A program made the position numbers and the translations under genes. 64,000 nt of DNA from an uncultured Pelagibacteraceae bacterium (GTDB taxonomy: Bacteria; Pseudomonadota; Alphaproteobacteria; Pelagibacterales; Pelagibacteraceae): contig CABYZT010000003.1 in NCBI GenBank assembly GCA_902523515.1, forward strand, positions 123,616-187,615, in the 5' to 3' direction. The notes beneath the pieces are model-generated. The model was not told the DNA's origin and searched no databases. It saw only the letters and a program-made list of their open reading frames with translations. Below, piece after piece: positions 38,815 to 51,062 of the stretch; position 1 is the stretch's first letter, and every line of letters begins with the position of its first letter.

Positions 38815-39476
38815 GAATTTACTTTCCAATCAGTTTCAAATGTAACATAATTTACTTGAATACATCGTCTTTCTTTAACGATCTTTTTCTTCTCCATACC
38901 ATGCCATGTATTTGGTCCGCTAGTAAAAAGATAACCATAATTATGTTTGTAAGGAAGTGTCTTAACCTTTTCTAATTTTTCATTGTAAAAATCAGTTCCT
39001 AAATCTTCAGATTCATTTGTTTTATTAACAAATATTAAACCTGACATAAGTTTTTCTTTTATATCGCAATGAGGCTTTAACCAAAAACCCTCTCGGTCAC
39101 ATATAACTTCAACCCTAACATATGAATTTGATAAATCTTTATTTATCATTTTAGAAATTGTTTCATATGTTTCTTTAGACTGAAGTTCATTTATAAATTT
39201 TACTAAATTTGGAAATTGAGATGAGTTTTCTTTATTAATAAAACATCTAAACTTTATTGCTTTTCCTCCTGAAGCTATACCTTTTCTAAATTCTGCAGCT
39301 CCACCATCTATTGCTCTTGTTCCATCATAGTTAAGATTATGTTTACTGACATCAGGTATGTCAGCTTTAACTATTTCATCAATTGCCTCTTCGGACAAAG
39401 CATCGCTATACTCCCAATGATTAAATGGAAAATTATGTTCTTTTGAATTGTTTTTAATTGAATTTAAAAATGACAT
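38811..39476 (-). CDS. 2OG-Fe(II) oxygenase-like protein, substrate unknown
   Basis: 221 residues, cytosolic, no signal peptide. The second half has the double-stranded beta-helix pattern of 2-oxoglutarate/Fe(II) dioxygenases: [20 protein letters not shown] supplies the HxD iron pair, and [22 protein letters not shown] supplies the distal iron His and the Arg that would bind 2-oxoglutarate. LGTDFYNE and [13 protein letters not shown] fit strands of that fold. It resembles small dioxygenases found near sugar and envelope genes in marine bacteria, but I cannot name a substrate. It follows the ELM1-family gene by 5 nt, so they probably share a transcript. Moderate family call. Confidence 0.65.
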   Translation of the reverse strand: MSFLNSIKNNSKEHNFPFNHWEYSDALSEEAIDEIVKADIPDVSKHNLNYDGTRAIDGGAAEFRKGIASGGKAIKFRCFINKENSSQFPNLVKFINELQSKETYETISKMINKDLSNSYVRVEVICDREGFWLKPHCDIKEKLMSGLIFVNKTNESEDLGTDFYNEKLEKVKTLPYKHNYGYLFTSGPNTWHGMEKKKIVKERRCIQVNYVTFETDWKVNS

Positions 39477-39481
39477 TAGGG

Positions 39482-40420
39482 TTATATTTTTTCTTTAATA
39501 ATTTTTGCTACTCTATTCGTTTCATCTAATTTTTGATAGTTCCAATTTTCAATTTCTTCACCTAAGTTTCTAGTAATATTTAATTCTCTGAATAAATTTC
39601 TAAAATTCTGAAATCTAATGTCTTTTCTTTTTGGTAAAATATTTGCGACATAAATTGGTTTTCCAGTTAAAGCAGCTTCAGATATCATTGAGCTGGAGTC
39701 AGATGTAACAATTATATTTTCTGAAATTGCTAGAGCTGAAAGATAGGCTTTTTTATCAACATTCATAATCACAGTGTGATTTTCTCCAAAAAACTCTTTT
39801 GCATAGTGTATGGTATTTAATGGCGTTCTCATTGAAGGTATCACCACAAGTTGAAAATCATGTTTTTTCAATAGTTTGTAAAAAATTGAGAAGATATGCT
39901 TCATATTTTTTGTTGAGTAATCGTAATATTTTGTAGGACCACCCATTATCAAACACCAAACTTTTCTATTATCCTGTTTGATATATGAATTTAAATAACT
40001 TCTATTTTCTTCAATTTCATTTTCTGTTAAATAGTGAATTGCACCTTTTGTTTTAATTACATTTGCACCACTTATCCCATCATGTTCGGGAGCAACAATA
40101 AAATCAAAATGATTAAAATCCACCTTTGGATCTTGAATATGAATATTTAAAACTTTTTTTTTTGAAATACTTTTTAAGTGGATTGAAGGAATAACACTTT
40201 TTCTTCCACATGAAATAATTACATCAAAATCAGACTCGTTTATTTTTTTATAAACGTTTTGTGATATTGGAGTTAATTTTGGAGGAACAATTTTCCAAAA
40301 ATTATTTAGTTCAACCTTATGGTGTGTAAAATCCATATCTAAAGCTTTAGCCAAACCTTCTACCTGGCTTATCATGCCATGCATACCTTGAGTTAATAAA
40401 ATACCTTTTAATTTAGTCAT
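39482..40420 (-). CDS. ELM1-family (DUF1022) protein
   Basis: 312 residues. The N-terminal ILLTQGMHGMISQVEGLAKAL, the central IISCGRKSVIPSIHLK, HIQDPKVDFNHFDFIVAPEHDG, and VTSDSSSMISEAALTGKPIYV are the signature of the ELM1 family, named after the plant mitochondrial fission factor and common in alphaproteobacteria. The layout resembles a GT-B glycosyltransferase (two Rossmann halves, acidic-serine motif at the second), but no sugar substrate is established. First gene of a two-gene unit with the 2OG oxygenase-like gene; divergent from trxB with a 21-nt gap. Family call good, function unknown. Confidence 0.8.
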   Translation of the reverse strand: MTKLKGILLTQGMHGMISQVEGLAKALDMDFTHHKVELNNFWKIVPPKLTPISQNVYKKINESDFDVIISCGRKSVIPSIHLKSISKKKVLNIHIQDPKVDFNHFDFIVAPEHDGISGANVIKTKGAIHYLTENEIEENRSYLNSYIKQDNRKVWCLIMGGPTKYYDYSTKNMKHIFSIFYKLLKKHDFQLVVIPSMRTPLNTIHYAKEFFGENHTVIMNVDKKAYLSALAISENIIVTSDSSSMISEAALTGKPIYVANILPKRKDIRFQNFRNLFRELNITRNLGEEIENWNYQKLDETNRVAKIIKEKI

Positions 40421-40441
40421 TAATCACTATATAGCTTTCAT

Positions 40442-41386
40442 ATGAGTCAAAATCCAACTAAACACACAAAAGTGTTAATAATTGGATCAGGTCCAGCTGG
40501 ATACACTGCAGCAGTTTATGCTGCTCGTGCAATGTTAAATCCTATTTTAGTTTATGGATCTGAGCCAGGAGGACAATTAACAACAACAACTGATGTTGAA
40601 AATTATCCAGGATTTTCTGAAGTTATTCAGGGGCCATGGTTAATGGATCAAATGAAAGAACAAGCAAAAGCAGTTGGAACTGAAATGATTGAAGACCATA
40701 TTGGATCTGTAAATTTAAAATGTTCACCATTTGAAGCAATTGGTGATAGTGGTCAGAAATATACTGCTGATAGCATTATTATTTCTACTGGAGCTCAAGC
40801 AAGATGGTTAAATATAAAATCAGAACAGGAATTTAGAGGATTTGGAGTTTCTGCTTGTGCAACTTGTGACGGTTTCTTTTTTAAAAATAAAGAAGTTGCT
40901 GTGGTTGGAGGAGGTAATGCAGCGGTTGAAGAAGCAATGTTCCTTACAAAGTTTGCATCTAAAGTAAAATTAATCCATAGAAGAGATAGTTTAAGAGCTG
41001 AAAAAATGCTTCAAAAAAAATTAATGGAAAATAAAAAAATAGAAATAATTTGGGACTCTGTAGTTGAAGATGTGTTAGGTGATAAAGATCCTAAAAATGT
41101 TAAAGGAATAAAGATTAAAAATGTTAAAACAAATAAAATTCAAGAATTGAAACTTGATGGCGTATTCATTGCTATTGGTCATGATCCAGCTACTCAACTT
41201 TTTAAAGATCAATTAAAAATGGATAATGAGGGATATTTAATTACCAAACCTGACTCAACAGAAACAAATGTTCCTGGTGTTTATGCAGCTGGAGATGTAA
41301 AAGACAAAACATTTAGACAAGCTGTAACCGCTGCAGGTATGGGATGTATGGCAGCATTAGAAGCTGAAAAATTCCTATCTCACTAA
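40442..41386 (+). CDS. trxB: Thioredoxin reductase
   Basis: NADPH-dependent FAD disulfide reductase that recharges thioredoxin. 314 residues, normal low-molecular-weight type. FAD site IIGSGPAGYTAAVYAA, substrate loop GSEPGGQLTTTTDVENYPGF, redox-active disulfide ACATCDG, NADPH site VVGGGNAAVEEA with HRRDSLRAEK, and C-terminal FAD motif GVYAAGDVKDKTFRQAVTAAG. Its 3' end overlaps the convergent NAD(P)-binding gene by 12 nt. Confident. Confidence 0.97.
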   Translation: MSQNPTKHTKVLIIGSGPAGYTAAVYAARAMLNPILVYGSEPGGQLTTTTDVENYPGFSEVIQGPWLMDQMKEQAKAVGTEMIEDHIGSVNLKCSPFEAIGDSGQKYTADSIIISTGAQARWLNIKSEQEFRGFGVSACATCDGFFFKNKEVAVVGGGNAAVEEAMFLTKFASKVKLIHRRDSLRAEKMLQKKLMENKKIEIIWDSVVEDVLGDKDPKNVKGIKIKNVKTNKIQELKLDGVFIAIGHDPATQLFKDQLKMDNEGYLITKPDSTETNVPGVYAAGDVKDKTFRQAVTAAGMGCMAALEAEKFLSH

Positions 41387-42027
41387 TTCAGCAATCTCAT
41401 TTGATTCAAATATACTTTGATTAATATTTTCATTTGCCAACTTTACCATTGCTTTGGCGACTATTTCTGCCCTAATTGGTCTCATTTTTCTTAAAGGTCC
41501 AACCAATATTGGAGTTAACAATTTAAATAATATTATACCAAATTTTTCACCTAATCTTTTTTCTTTTCTATTTCCCAATAAGAAAGATGGTCTCATGATC
41601 CCAATTTTATCAAAATTTTGATTTTTAATTTCTTGTTCAACTAATCCTTTGAATTTTAAATAATCACCTGAACTTTTTGGATCTGCATAACCAGATGAAA
41701 CGAAAAAAAATGATTTAATTGAATTTGATTTAGCAATTTGGGCAATTTGTATAGGAATATTCAGTTCAATTCTTTCATATTCATTTTTATTAGGTGAATT
41801 TTTTCTTGTTGTACCAATACAAAAAAAACAGTCTTCACCTTTAATATCATTTCTATACTTTTCTAAATCATTAAAATCAGTTTCAATAATTTCAATTTTT
41901 GGATTAATAAGTTCTATTTTTGAACGAACAAAAATCTTTATTTTTGAATAATTTGAATTCAGGGTAAGTTCATTAACAAGATGCCCGCCAACTAAACCTG
42001 ACGAACCAAACACTAGGGCTGTTTTCA

Positions 42028-42028
<1 letters not shown>
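41375..42028 (-). CDS. NAD(P)-binding Rossmann protein, HTATIP2/NmrA-like
   Basis: 217 residues, atypical short-chain dehydrogenase. The N-terminal ALVFGSSGLVGGHLVNELT is a GxxGxxG dinucleotide loop; DFNDLEKYRNDIKGEDCFFCIGTTRKNSP and FFFVSSGYADPKSSGDYLKFKGLVEQEI keep a serine and a YxxxK-like spacing, and IMRPSFLLGNRKEKR matches the HTATIP2/Tat-interacting group. No substrate can be deduced. It follows aspartate aminotransferase directly (stop-start overlap of one base), so it belongs to that transcript. The family call is reasonable; the role is unknown. Confidence 0.72.
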
Positions 42029-45419
<3,391 letters not shown>

Positions 45420-45438
<19 letters not shown>

Positions 45439-46172
45439 TTATTACTGGAGGAGCAACCCGAATGGGTGCTGCAATAGCAAGGCATTTATCTGGTGCAAAT
45501 AAGGAAATCTTAATTCATTATAACAAATCAAGATTAAAAGCGGAAAAATTAAAAAAAGAATTATCTAAGAAAGGAGCAAAAGTTTACATAGTCAAAGGTG
45601 ATTTAAGCAAAGAAACTGATATAAAAAAAATAATTAAATTTGCAAAATCAAAACTAAAATTTTTTGATTGTCTTATTAATAATGCCTCTCTATTTGAAAA
45701 TGATAAATTAGAAAATTTTTCATTAGATAGTTGGAGCAAACATTTAAGGACTAATTTAAGAGCACCTGCACTATTAACAAAAGAATTTGCTAAAAATGTT
45801 AAAGGCAAAAATAATAATATTATAAATATTATTGATCAAAGAGTCTTCAAATTAACTCCTTACTTTTTTTCATACACTCTAAGCAAAACCGGTTTGTATA
45901 CTTTAACAAAAACTAGCGCTATGAGTTTAGCTCCTAATATAAGAGTCAATGCAATTGCTCCTGGACCCACTATAAAAAATCAAAGACAATCTGAAAAACA
46001 TTTCAAAAAGCAATATTTAGCAACACCTCTAAAAAGACAAGTTGATGTGGAACAAATATGTAATGCTGTTGACTTTTTTATTAAAAATATATCTATTACT
46101 GGTCAAGTTTTAGCTATTGATAGTGGTCAAAATCTTAACTGGCAAACACCAGATGTAATGGGTAAAGAATGA
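45420..46172 (+). CDS. SDR oxidoreductase, pteridine-reductase (FolM/PTR1)-like
   Basis: 250 residues, short-chain dehydrogenase fold. The nucleotide loop is TGGATRMG, with the arginine typical of NADPH-using pteridine reductases (TGxxxRxG). The catalytic set is not Ser-Tyr-Lys: in [20 protein letters not shown] an Asp precedes the Tyr by 13 residues and YxxxK follows, the spacing of the Asp-Tyr-Lys triad in trypanosomatid PTR1 and bacterial FolM. NNAS and the C-terminal [13 protein letters not shown] are also standard. It overlaps folB by 4 nt. Inference: it reduces dihydrofolate or dihydromonapterin and may cover for a missing FolA. The SDR family is certain; the substrate is inferred from the triad and folB linkage. 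Confidence 0.8.
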
Positions 46173-46594
46173 AAAAAAATAATTTAAAAATTGTCAAAAT
46201 AGATAAAAATAAAAGCCTATTTAATTATGAGAAAAAAATCCTAATTAATGAATTAATCTTAGATTTAAAACTTGGTTATTACGATTTTGAAAAAGAAAAA
46301 TCACAGAAAGTTAAATTTAGTCTTGAAATAGACTATGAAGATAAAAAACCTTCAAGTGATAAAGACATAAAATCCATTGTTAATTATGGAACTATAGTCA
46401 AATTAATTACAAAACTTGTAAAAAAGAAACATTACAATTTCTTAGAAACTTTAGCAGAAGCTGTTTTTGACGAACTATTTAAAGACAAAAGGATTGCTAA
46501 AATAATGTTAAAAATTGAAAAATTAGAAATCTTAAAACAGTGTTCATCTGTTGGTATTCAAATTACCAAAAAGAGAAGCCATGATAAGCTCTGA
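46169..46594 (+). CDS. folB: Dihydroneopterin aldolase
   Basis: Cleaves dihydroneopterin to the hydroxymethylpterin precursor of folate. 141 residues, slightly long for FolB (about 120) because of an N-terminal extension. Core motifs: [26 protein letters not shown] (aldolase strand with the conserved GxxxxE area), [12 protein letters not shown] and [17 protein letters not shown] (catalytic Glu region). The final [17 protein letters not shown] fits the last strand. It is coupled to the pteridine-reductase-like gene upstream (ATGA overlap) and overlaps uvrC by 14 nt. Good confidence. Confidence 0.88.
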   Translation: MKKNNLKIVKIDKNKSLFNYEKKILINELILDLKLGYYDFEKEKSQKVKFSLEIDYEDKKPSSDKDIKSIVNYGTIVKLITKLVKKKHYNFLETLAEAVFDELFKDKRIAKIMLKIEKLEILKQCSSVGIQITKKRSHDKL

Positions 46595-48416
46595 AATAGG
46601 AAAAGAAGTAATTAAAAAAGAACTACCTCTAGTACCAAAACTTCCAGGCGTATACAGGATGCTTAATGAAAAGAATGAAATTCTTTATGTAGGTAAAGCC
46701 AAAAATTTACCTAATAGATTAAAGAGTTATGTTGCAGAAAAAAATCATATAATTAGAACTGAACGAATGTTGTCTCAAACAAGAAAATTAGAGATAACAA
46801 CGACATCTAATGAAAGTGAAGCATTACTTCTAGAAGCAAATTTAATCAAAAAGCATAAGCCAAAATTTAATATCCTATTACGTGATGATAAGTCATTTCC
46901 ATTTATATTTATTGGTAATAAAGATAAATGGCCTCAAATAAAAAGACATAGAGGAAAGAAAACAAAAGAAGGTTTTTACTTTGGACCTTTTGCTTCTGCT
47001 GGTTCTGCTAATTGGACAATCAAAATGATCCAAAAGATTTTTCATTTAAGAGTTTGTGATGATACCGTCTTCAAGAACAGAGAAAGGCCGTGTATCTTAT
47101 ATCAAATAAAAAGATGTTCTGGACCTTGTGTAGGGTATGTAAAAAAAGAGGAATACAATCAAACAGTAGAAGATGCTATTGAATTTGTTTCAGGCAAATC
47201 TAGGAAAATTCAAAAAAGTCTTTCTAACCAAATGGAAAAAGCAAGTGATGATCTTGATTTTGAAAAAGCTGTAATTTTAAGAGATAGAATTAAAGCGTTA
47301 AACATAATTCAATCTTCACAGAGAATTAATGAAGCAAATTTAGTTGAGGCAGATGTTATTGCTGGGTATAAAGAGTCTGGAAAAACTTGTATTCAAGTGT
47401 TTTTTTATAGATCAAAACAAAATTGGGGTAATCAAGCTTTTTTTCCAAAACATGATCCAGATGAAAAATTTAGTGAAATCCTAAATTCATTTGTCTCTCA
47501 ATTTTATGAAAATAAAAGTGTTCCTTCATCGGTTATTCTTTCAGAAGAAATAAGAGAAAAAACATTAATTGAAAAAACGCTAACACAAAAAGAAGGTAAA
47601 CAGATAAATATTTCAGTTGCAAAAAAAGGATCAAAACTCAAGGTTATTAATCAAGCAATAAAAAATGCAAAAGATAGTCTTAATAGAAAACTTTATGAAA
47701 GTCAGAATAATAAAGAATTGTTCGATGCAGTAGCTCAAAAATTTAATTTAGAAAACAATATAAATTTAATTGAGGTTTACGATAATAGTCATATTCAAGG
47801 CACAAATAGTGTAGGCGCTTTAATAGCCTACGGTGATGAGGGATTTATTAAAAAAAGATATAGAAAATTTAATATTAAACACAAAAAAAATGAGCAAGAT
47901 GACTATGGAATGATGAGAGAAGTGTTGAATAGAAGGTTTAAAAGAGCGGTTCAAGAAAAAGATAACTACCTTGCTTTTCCTGATTTAGTGCTTGTAGATG
48001 GAGGAAAAGGTCAATATTCAGTGGCTAGAGAGAGCCTTAATGAATTAGGACTTCACGACATTCCAATTATTGCAATAGCAAAAGGTAAATTTAGAAATAG
48101 TGGAAATGAAACTTTTTTTCACAATGGCAAAGAATATAAATTCACTAGAAATGACCCTACCCTATTTTTTCTTCAAAGAATAAGAGATGAATCACATAGA
48201 TTTGCCATAAGTGCTCACAGAGCAAAGAGAAAAAGAGGTATAAGCAAATCTCTATTAGATCAAATAGAGGGTATTGGAGCTATTAGAAAAAGAGCTTTAT
48301 TGAACCATTTTGGATCTGCAAGATCGGTAGAGTCTGCTAGCTTAGATGAAATAAAATCTGTAGAAGGTGTTGAAGAAAAAGTAGCAAAAAAGATATATAA
48401 CTTTTTTCACGAATAA
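46581..48416 (+). CDS. uvrC: Excinuclease ABC subunit C
   Basis: Dual-incision nuclease of nucleotide excision repair. About 611 residues from the ATG at 46581, which has an AAGAGAAG purine stretch upstream; a TTG at 46551 deep within folB is less likely. Domains: N-terminal GIY-YIG nuclease ([21 protein letters not shown]), cysteine-containing central part ([15 protein letters not shown]), UVR motif [15 protein letters not shown], RNase H-like domain with [16 protein letters not shown] and VDGGKGQYS, and C-terminal helix-hairpin-helix ([18 protein letters not shown]). pgsA starts 3 nt after its end, an order common in alphaproteobacteria. Confidence 0.96.
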   Translation: MISSEIGKEVIKKELPLVPKLPGVYRMLNEKNEILYVGKAKNLPNRLKSYVAEKNHIIRTERMLSQTRKLEITTTSNESEALLLEANLIKKHKPKFNILLRDDKSFPFIFIGNKDKWPQIKRHRGKKTKEGFYFGPFASAGSANWTIKMIQKIFHLRVCDDTVFKNRERPCILYQIKRCSGPCVGYVKKEEYNQTVEDAIEFVSGKSRKIQKSLSNQMEKASDDLDFEKAVILRDRIKALNIIQSSQRINEANLVEADVIAGYKESGKTCIQVFFYRSKQNWGNQAFFPKHDPDEKFSEILNSFVSQFYENKSVPSSVILSEEIREKTLIEKTLTQKEGKQINISVAKKGSKLKVINQAIKNAKDSLNRKLYESQNNKELFDAVAQKFNLENNINLIEVYDNSHIQGTNSVGALIAYGDEGFIKKRYRKFNIKHKKNEQDDYGMMREVLNRRFKRAVQEKDNYLAFPDLVLVDGGKGQYSVARESLNELGLHDIPIIAIAKGKFRNSGNETFFHNGKEYKFTRNDPTLFFLQRIRDESHRFAISAHRAKRKRGISKSLLDQIEGIGAIRKRALLNHFGSARSVESASLDEIKSVEGVEEKVAKKIYNFFHE

Positions 48417-48418
48417 TT

Positions 48419-49003
48419 ATGCTAAAAAAAATTCCAAACATATTAACAATAGGAAGAATAATAATTGTTCCTTTTTTTGTTTTAGCTTTTTATCTTCCAG
48501 GATTTTATGGTGATCTAACTGCTTTAATATTATTTATTATTGCATCATTTACAGACTTCTTGGATGGTATGCTGGCTAGAATGTTTGGAGTAGAGTCAAA
48601 ACTGGGAGAATTATTAGATCCCATAGCTGATAAGATCATTGTTGCTACAGCATTAATACTTCTGGTTATGGATGGAACAATCAGAAATTATGAGGTAATT
48701 GCAGCAATAATAATTCTTACAAGAGAAATTTTAATTTCAGGTTTAAGAGAGTTTTTAGCAAAGGGAAAAATAAAACTTCCTGTTTCAAATCTTGCTAAGC
48801 TTAAAACAGTATTACAGATGGTATCAATTGCTCTTTTATTGTCTGGAGATACTGGAAATAAAATAATTAATTTCCAAGATTATAATGCTCAAACTATAGG
48901 TATAATTCTTTTGTGGTTATCAGCTGCTTTAACACTTTTTACTGCATATGATTATATGCGAAAAGGTATTGATCACGCTATGTCTGAAGACAGTAAAGAC
49001 TAG
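48419..49003 (+). CDS. pgsA: CDP-diacylglycerol--glycerol-3-phosphate phosphatidyltransferase
   Basis: Committed step of phosphatidylglycerol synthesis in the inner membrane. 194 residues with about five membrane segments. The CDP-alcohol phosphotransferase signature DFLDGMLARMFGVESKLGEL-LDPIADK carries all its metal-binding aspartates (D-DG-AR-G-D-D). The N-terminus KKIPNILTIGRIIIVPFFV is typical. It follows uvrC by 2 nt and overlaps ilvE by 4 nt at the 3' end. The moaD/moaE pair often found downstream in relatives is absent. Confidence 0.94.
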   Translation: MLKKIPNILTIGRIIIVPFFVLAFYLPGFYGDLTALILFIIASFTDFLDGMLARMFGVESKLGELLDPIADKIIVATALILLVMDGTIRNYEVIAAIIILTREILISGLREFLAKGKIKLPVSNLAKLKTVLQMVSIALLLSGDTGNKIINFQDYNAQTIGIILLWLSAALTLFTAYDYMRKGIDHAMSEDSKD

Positions 49004-49881
49004 GCTGCTTTTTTCTTCCTAACTAATGCCTGATAACTTTCATTTAAATCAATAATAGTATCACAAACTTTAAACTGATTTTCAGCGATACAAGATACTG
49101 GTGTTACCTCTGCTGCTGTTCCTGTTAAAAAACATCCAACAAAATTTGGTAATTCGGTTGGACTAATTTTTCTTTCATGTACTTTTATATTTTTTGATTT
49201 TGCAATTCCAATTACAGTTCTTCTTGTAATACCATCTAAAAAAGAATCTGGTATTGGAGTGTGAATTTCTCCATTTTTATCTTTGAAAAAAATATTTGCT
49301 CCAGTTGCTTCAGCAACATTCCCTTCGTGATCAAGCATTAAAGAGTCTGTATATCCTTGCTTTTCTGCCTCATGTTTTGATAGAGTACAAATCATATAAA
49401 GACCTGATGCCTTTGTATCCCAAGGAATTGTGTTAGGTGCGGGCCTTCTCCAATTTGAAATATTTAACCTTATTCCCTCTACTTTTAGTTTAGGATCAAA
49501 ATATGATCCCCATTCCCATGTTGCAATCGCAACATGTATTTTTGTTTGTTGCGCAGAAATAGCCATCATCTCACTACCCCTCCAAGCAACAGGTCTTACA
49601 TAACCGTTTTCTACTTTTTGAGTTGCTATAATTTTATTTGATGCATTATTGATTTCTTCTTCTGTATATGGAATTTCAAAACCCATTCTTCTTGCAGAGT
49701 GAAAAAATCTAGCTGTGTGCTCTTCTAATTTGAAAATTGAACCATCATAAACTCTCTCACCCTCAAATACACAACTAGCGTAGTGCATACCATGGCTTAA
49801 AACATGTAGTTTGACGTCAGCCCAATCAACTAATTCGTTGTTGTACCATATTTTTCCAGATCGCTTGTCGTAAGGTATCAT
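49000..49881 (-). CDS. ilvE: Branched-chain amino acid aminotransferase
   Basis: PLP enzyme for the last step of leucine, isoleucine and valine synthesis. 293 residues, class IV fold. Motifs: HGMHYASCVFEGERVYDG near the N-terminus, PLP lysine in IPWDTKASGLYM, DHEGNVAEATGANIFF, TPIPDSFLDGITRRTVI and FLTGTAAEVTPV. D-amino-acid aminotransferase and ADC lyase share the fold, but the size and the GxxHYASCVFEG start fit IlvE. Divergent from the MarR-type gene. Confident. Confidence 0.93.
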   Translation of the reverse strand: MIPYDKRSGKIWYNNELVDWADVKLHVLSHGMHYASCVFEGERVYDGSIFKLEEHTARFFHSARRMGFEIPYTEEEINNASNKIIATQKVENGYVRPVAWRGSEMMAISAQQTKIHVAIATWEWGSYFDPKLKVEGIRLNISNWRRPAPNTIPWDTKASGLYMICTLSKHEAEKQGYTDSLMLDHEGNVAEATGANIFFKDKNGEIHTPIPDSFLDGITRRTVIGIAKSKNIKVHERKISPTELPNFVGCFLTGTAAEVTPVSCIAENQFKVCDTIIDLNESYQALVRKKKAA

Positions 49882-49954
49882 GTGTGAAAATTTTTTTAAT
49901 TTATAAATGAAAAATATCTTTGTATCTTTAATATGTCAATATAACTTACCTATT

Positions 49955-50392
49955 ATGAAAGAACTTTTATATTTAAAAGATGACCAGCTTAAAGACCTAA
50001 TTGAAAAACTATTCGTAAGCTATAGAGAAACTTTTTCTGACTCTAAAAAAATATTAGATAGATATTCAATTGGTTTAGCGCACCATAAAGTAATTCATTT
50101 ACTGTCAATGTATGAAGGGATCTCAATTTCTGAGCTGCTTAAGAGATTAAAAGTCACAAAACAAAGCTTAAATCGTGTTCTCAAAGATTTGATTGCACTT
50201 GAAATCGTCATTTTTAAAAAAGATGACCAAGATACTAGGGTAAAGCATGTTTTTCTTAATGATAAAGGTAAAAAAATTTTTAATGAAATTTTCAATTTAC
50301 AAAAAAAGAGAATTTATAATGCTTTGCTAAATTCAAGTTCTGAAGAAGTTATAAATTTTGATAATGTACTAAGTAAAATAATTAATGGATAA
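49955..50392 (+). CDS. MarR-family regulator, PetP-like
   Basis: About 145 residues from the ATG at 49955; a further in-frame ATG at 49907 would add 16 unlikely hydrophobic residues. Winged-helix pattern: LAHHKVIHLLSMYEGISISELLKRLKVTKQSLNRVLKDLI (recognition helix) then IVIFKKDDQDTRVKHVFLNDKGK (wing), as in MarR. It overlaps the next gene, an OmpR-type regulator, by 8 nt. In Rhodobacter capsulatus a MarR-like petP lies directly before petR upstream of petABC, so a PetP counterpart is likely; its ligand is unknown. Confidence 0.8.
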   Translation: MKELLYLKDDQLKDLIEKLFVSYRETFSDSKKILDRYSIGLAHHKVIHLLSMYEGISISELLKRLKVTKQSLNRVLKDLIALEIVIFKKDDQDTRVKHVFLNDKGKKIFNEIFNLQKKRIYNALLNSSSEEVINFDNVLSKIING

Positions 50393-51062
50393 GTTTATTG
50401 CGCATATACTAGTAGTTGATGATGATGATGGAATTAGATCTCTCGTAAAAAAGTATTTAAATGAAAATAAATTCCTAGTCACTACTGCAGAAAGTGCAGA
50501 AAATGCTTTGGAGAAAATAAAAATAATAAAGTTTGATTTAATAGTTTTAGATATCATGATGCCAGGTAAAAGTGGGCTTGAATTTTTAAAAGAAAATAAA
50601 AAAAAATTAGATACGCCAGTTATACTTCTGACAGCTAAAGGGGAAGCAAGTGAAAGGGTTGAGGGGTTAGAAATTGGTGCTGATGATTATTTGCCGAAAC
50701 CATTTGAACCAAAAGAATTAATTTTAAGAATACAAAACATATTAAATAAAACAATTAAAACAGATCAGAAAAGAGTTATAGAATTTGCAAATGTGAAAAT
50801 TGATTTGAATAAACTTTTAATATTTAAAAGTGATAAAGAATTTAAGATTAATGCAACCGAAAAAACGATTTTAGAAAAAATGATTAATAACCCAGGCAAA
50901 ACATTTTCTAGAGAAGATATTGGCCAATTAATTAATCTAGATAAAGAAAGATCAATAGATGTTATTATTACTCGGCTTAGAAAAAAAATCGAAATTGATC
51001 CAAAAAATCCAAAATTTTTACAGACAATAAGAGGTGCAGGATATGTTCTCTGGATTGAGTAA
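50385..51062 (+). CDS. petR: OmpR-type response regulator, PetR-like
   Basis: 225 residues. Receiver domain with the acidic cluster VVDDDDG (D12-D15), phospho-acceptor D56 in IVLDIMMPG, Thr in LLTAKGEA and Lys in DYLPKPFEP; C-terminal winged helix with TRLRKKIEIDPKNPKFLQTIRGAGYVLW, the OmpR signature. The upstream MarR partner and order match petP-petR of Rhodobacter capsulatus, where PetR lies beside petABC. Here the bc1 operon is about 6-8 kb further on, not adjacent. The kinase gene downstream starts inside its last codons, so this is a three-gene unit. Regulator type is certain; the PetR assignment is inferred. Confidence 0.88.
   Translation: MDKFIAHILVVDDDDGIRSLVKKYLNENKFLVTTAESAENALEKIKIIKFDLIVLDIMMPGKSGLEFLKENKKKLDTPVILLTAKGEASERVEGLEIGADDYLPKPFEPKELILRIQNILNKTIKTDQKRVIEFANVKIDLNKLLIFKSDKEFKINATEKTILEKMINNPGKTFSREDIGQLINLDKERSIDVIITRLRKKIEIDPKNPKFLQTIRGAGYVLWIE

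Noticed and set aside
49907..49954. N-terminal extension of the MarR-type gene from the ATG at 49907
   Set aside because: The extra residues are hydrophobic and unlike MarR proteins; MKELLYLKDDQ from 49955 is a more natural start.
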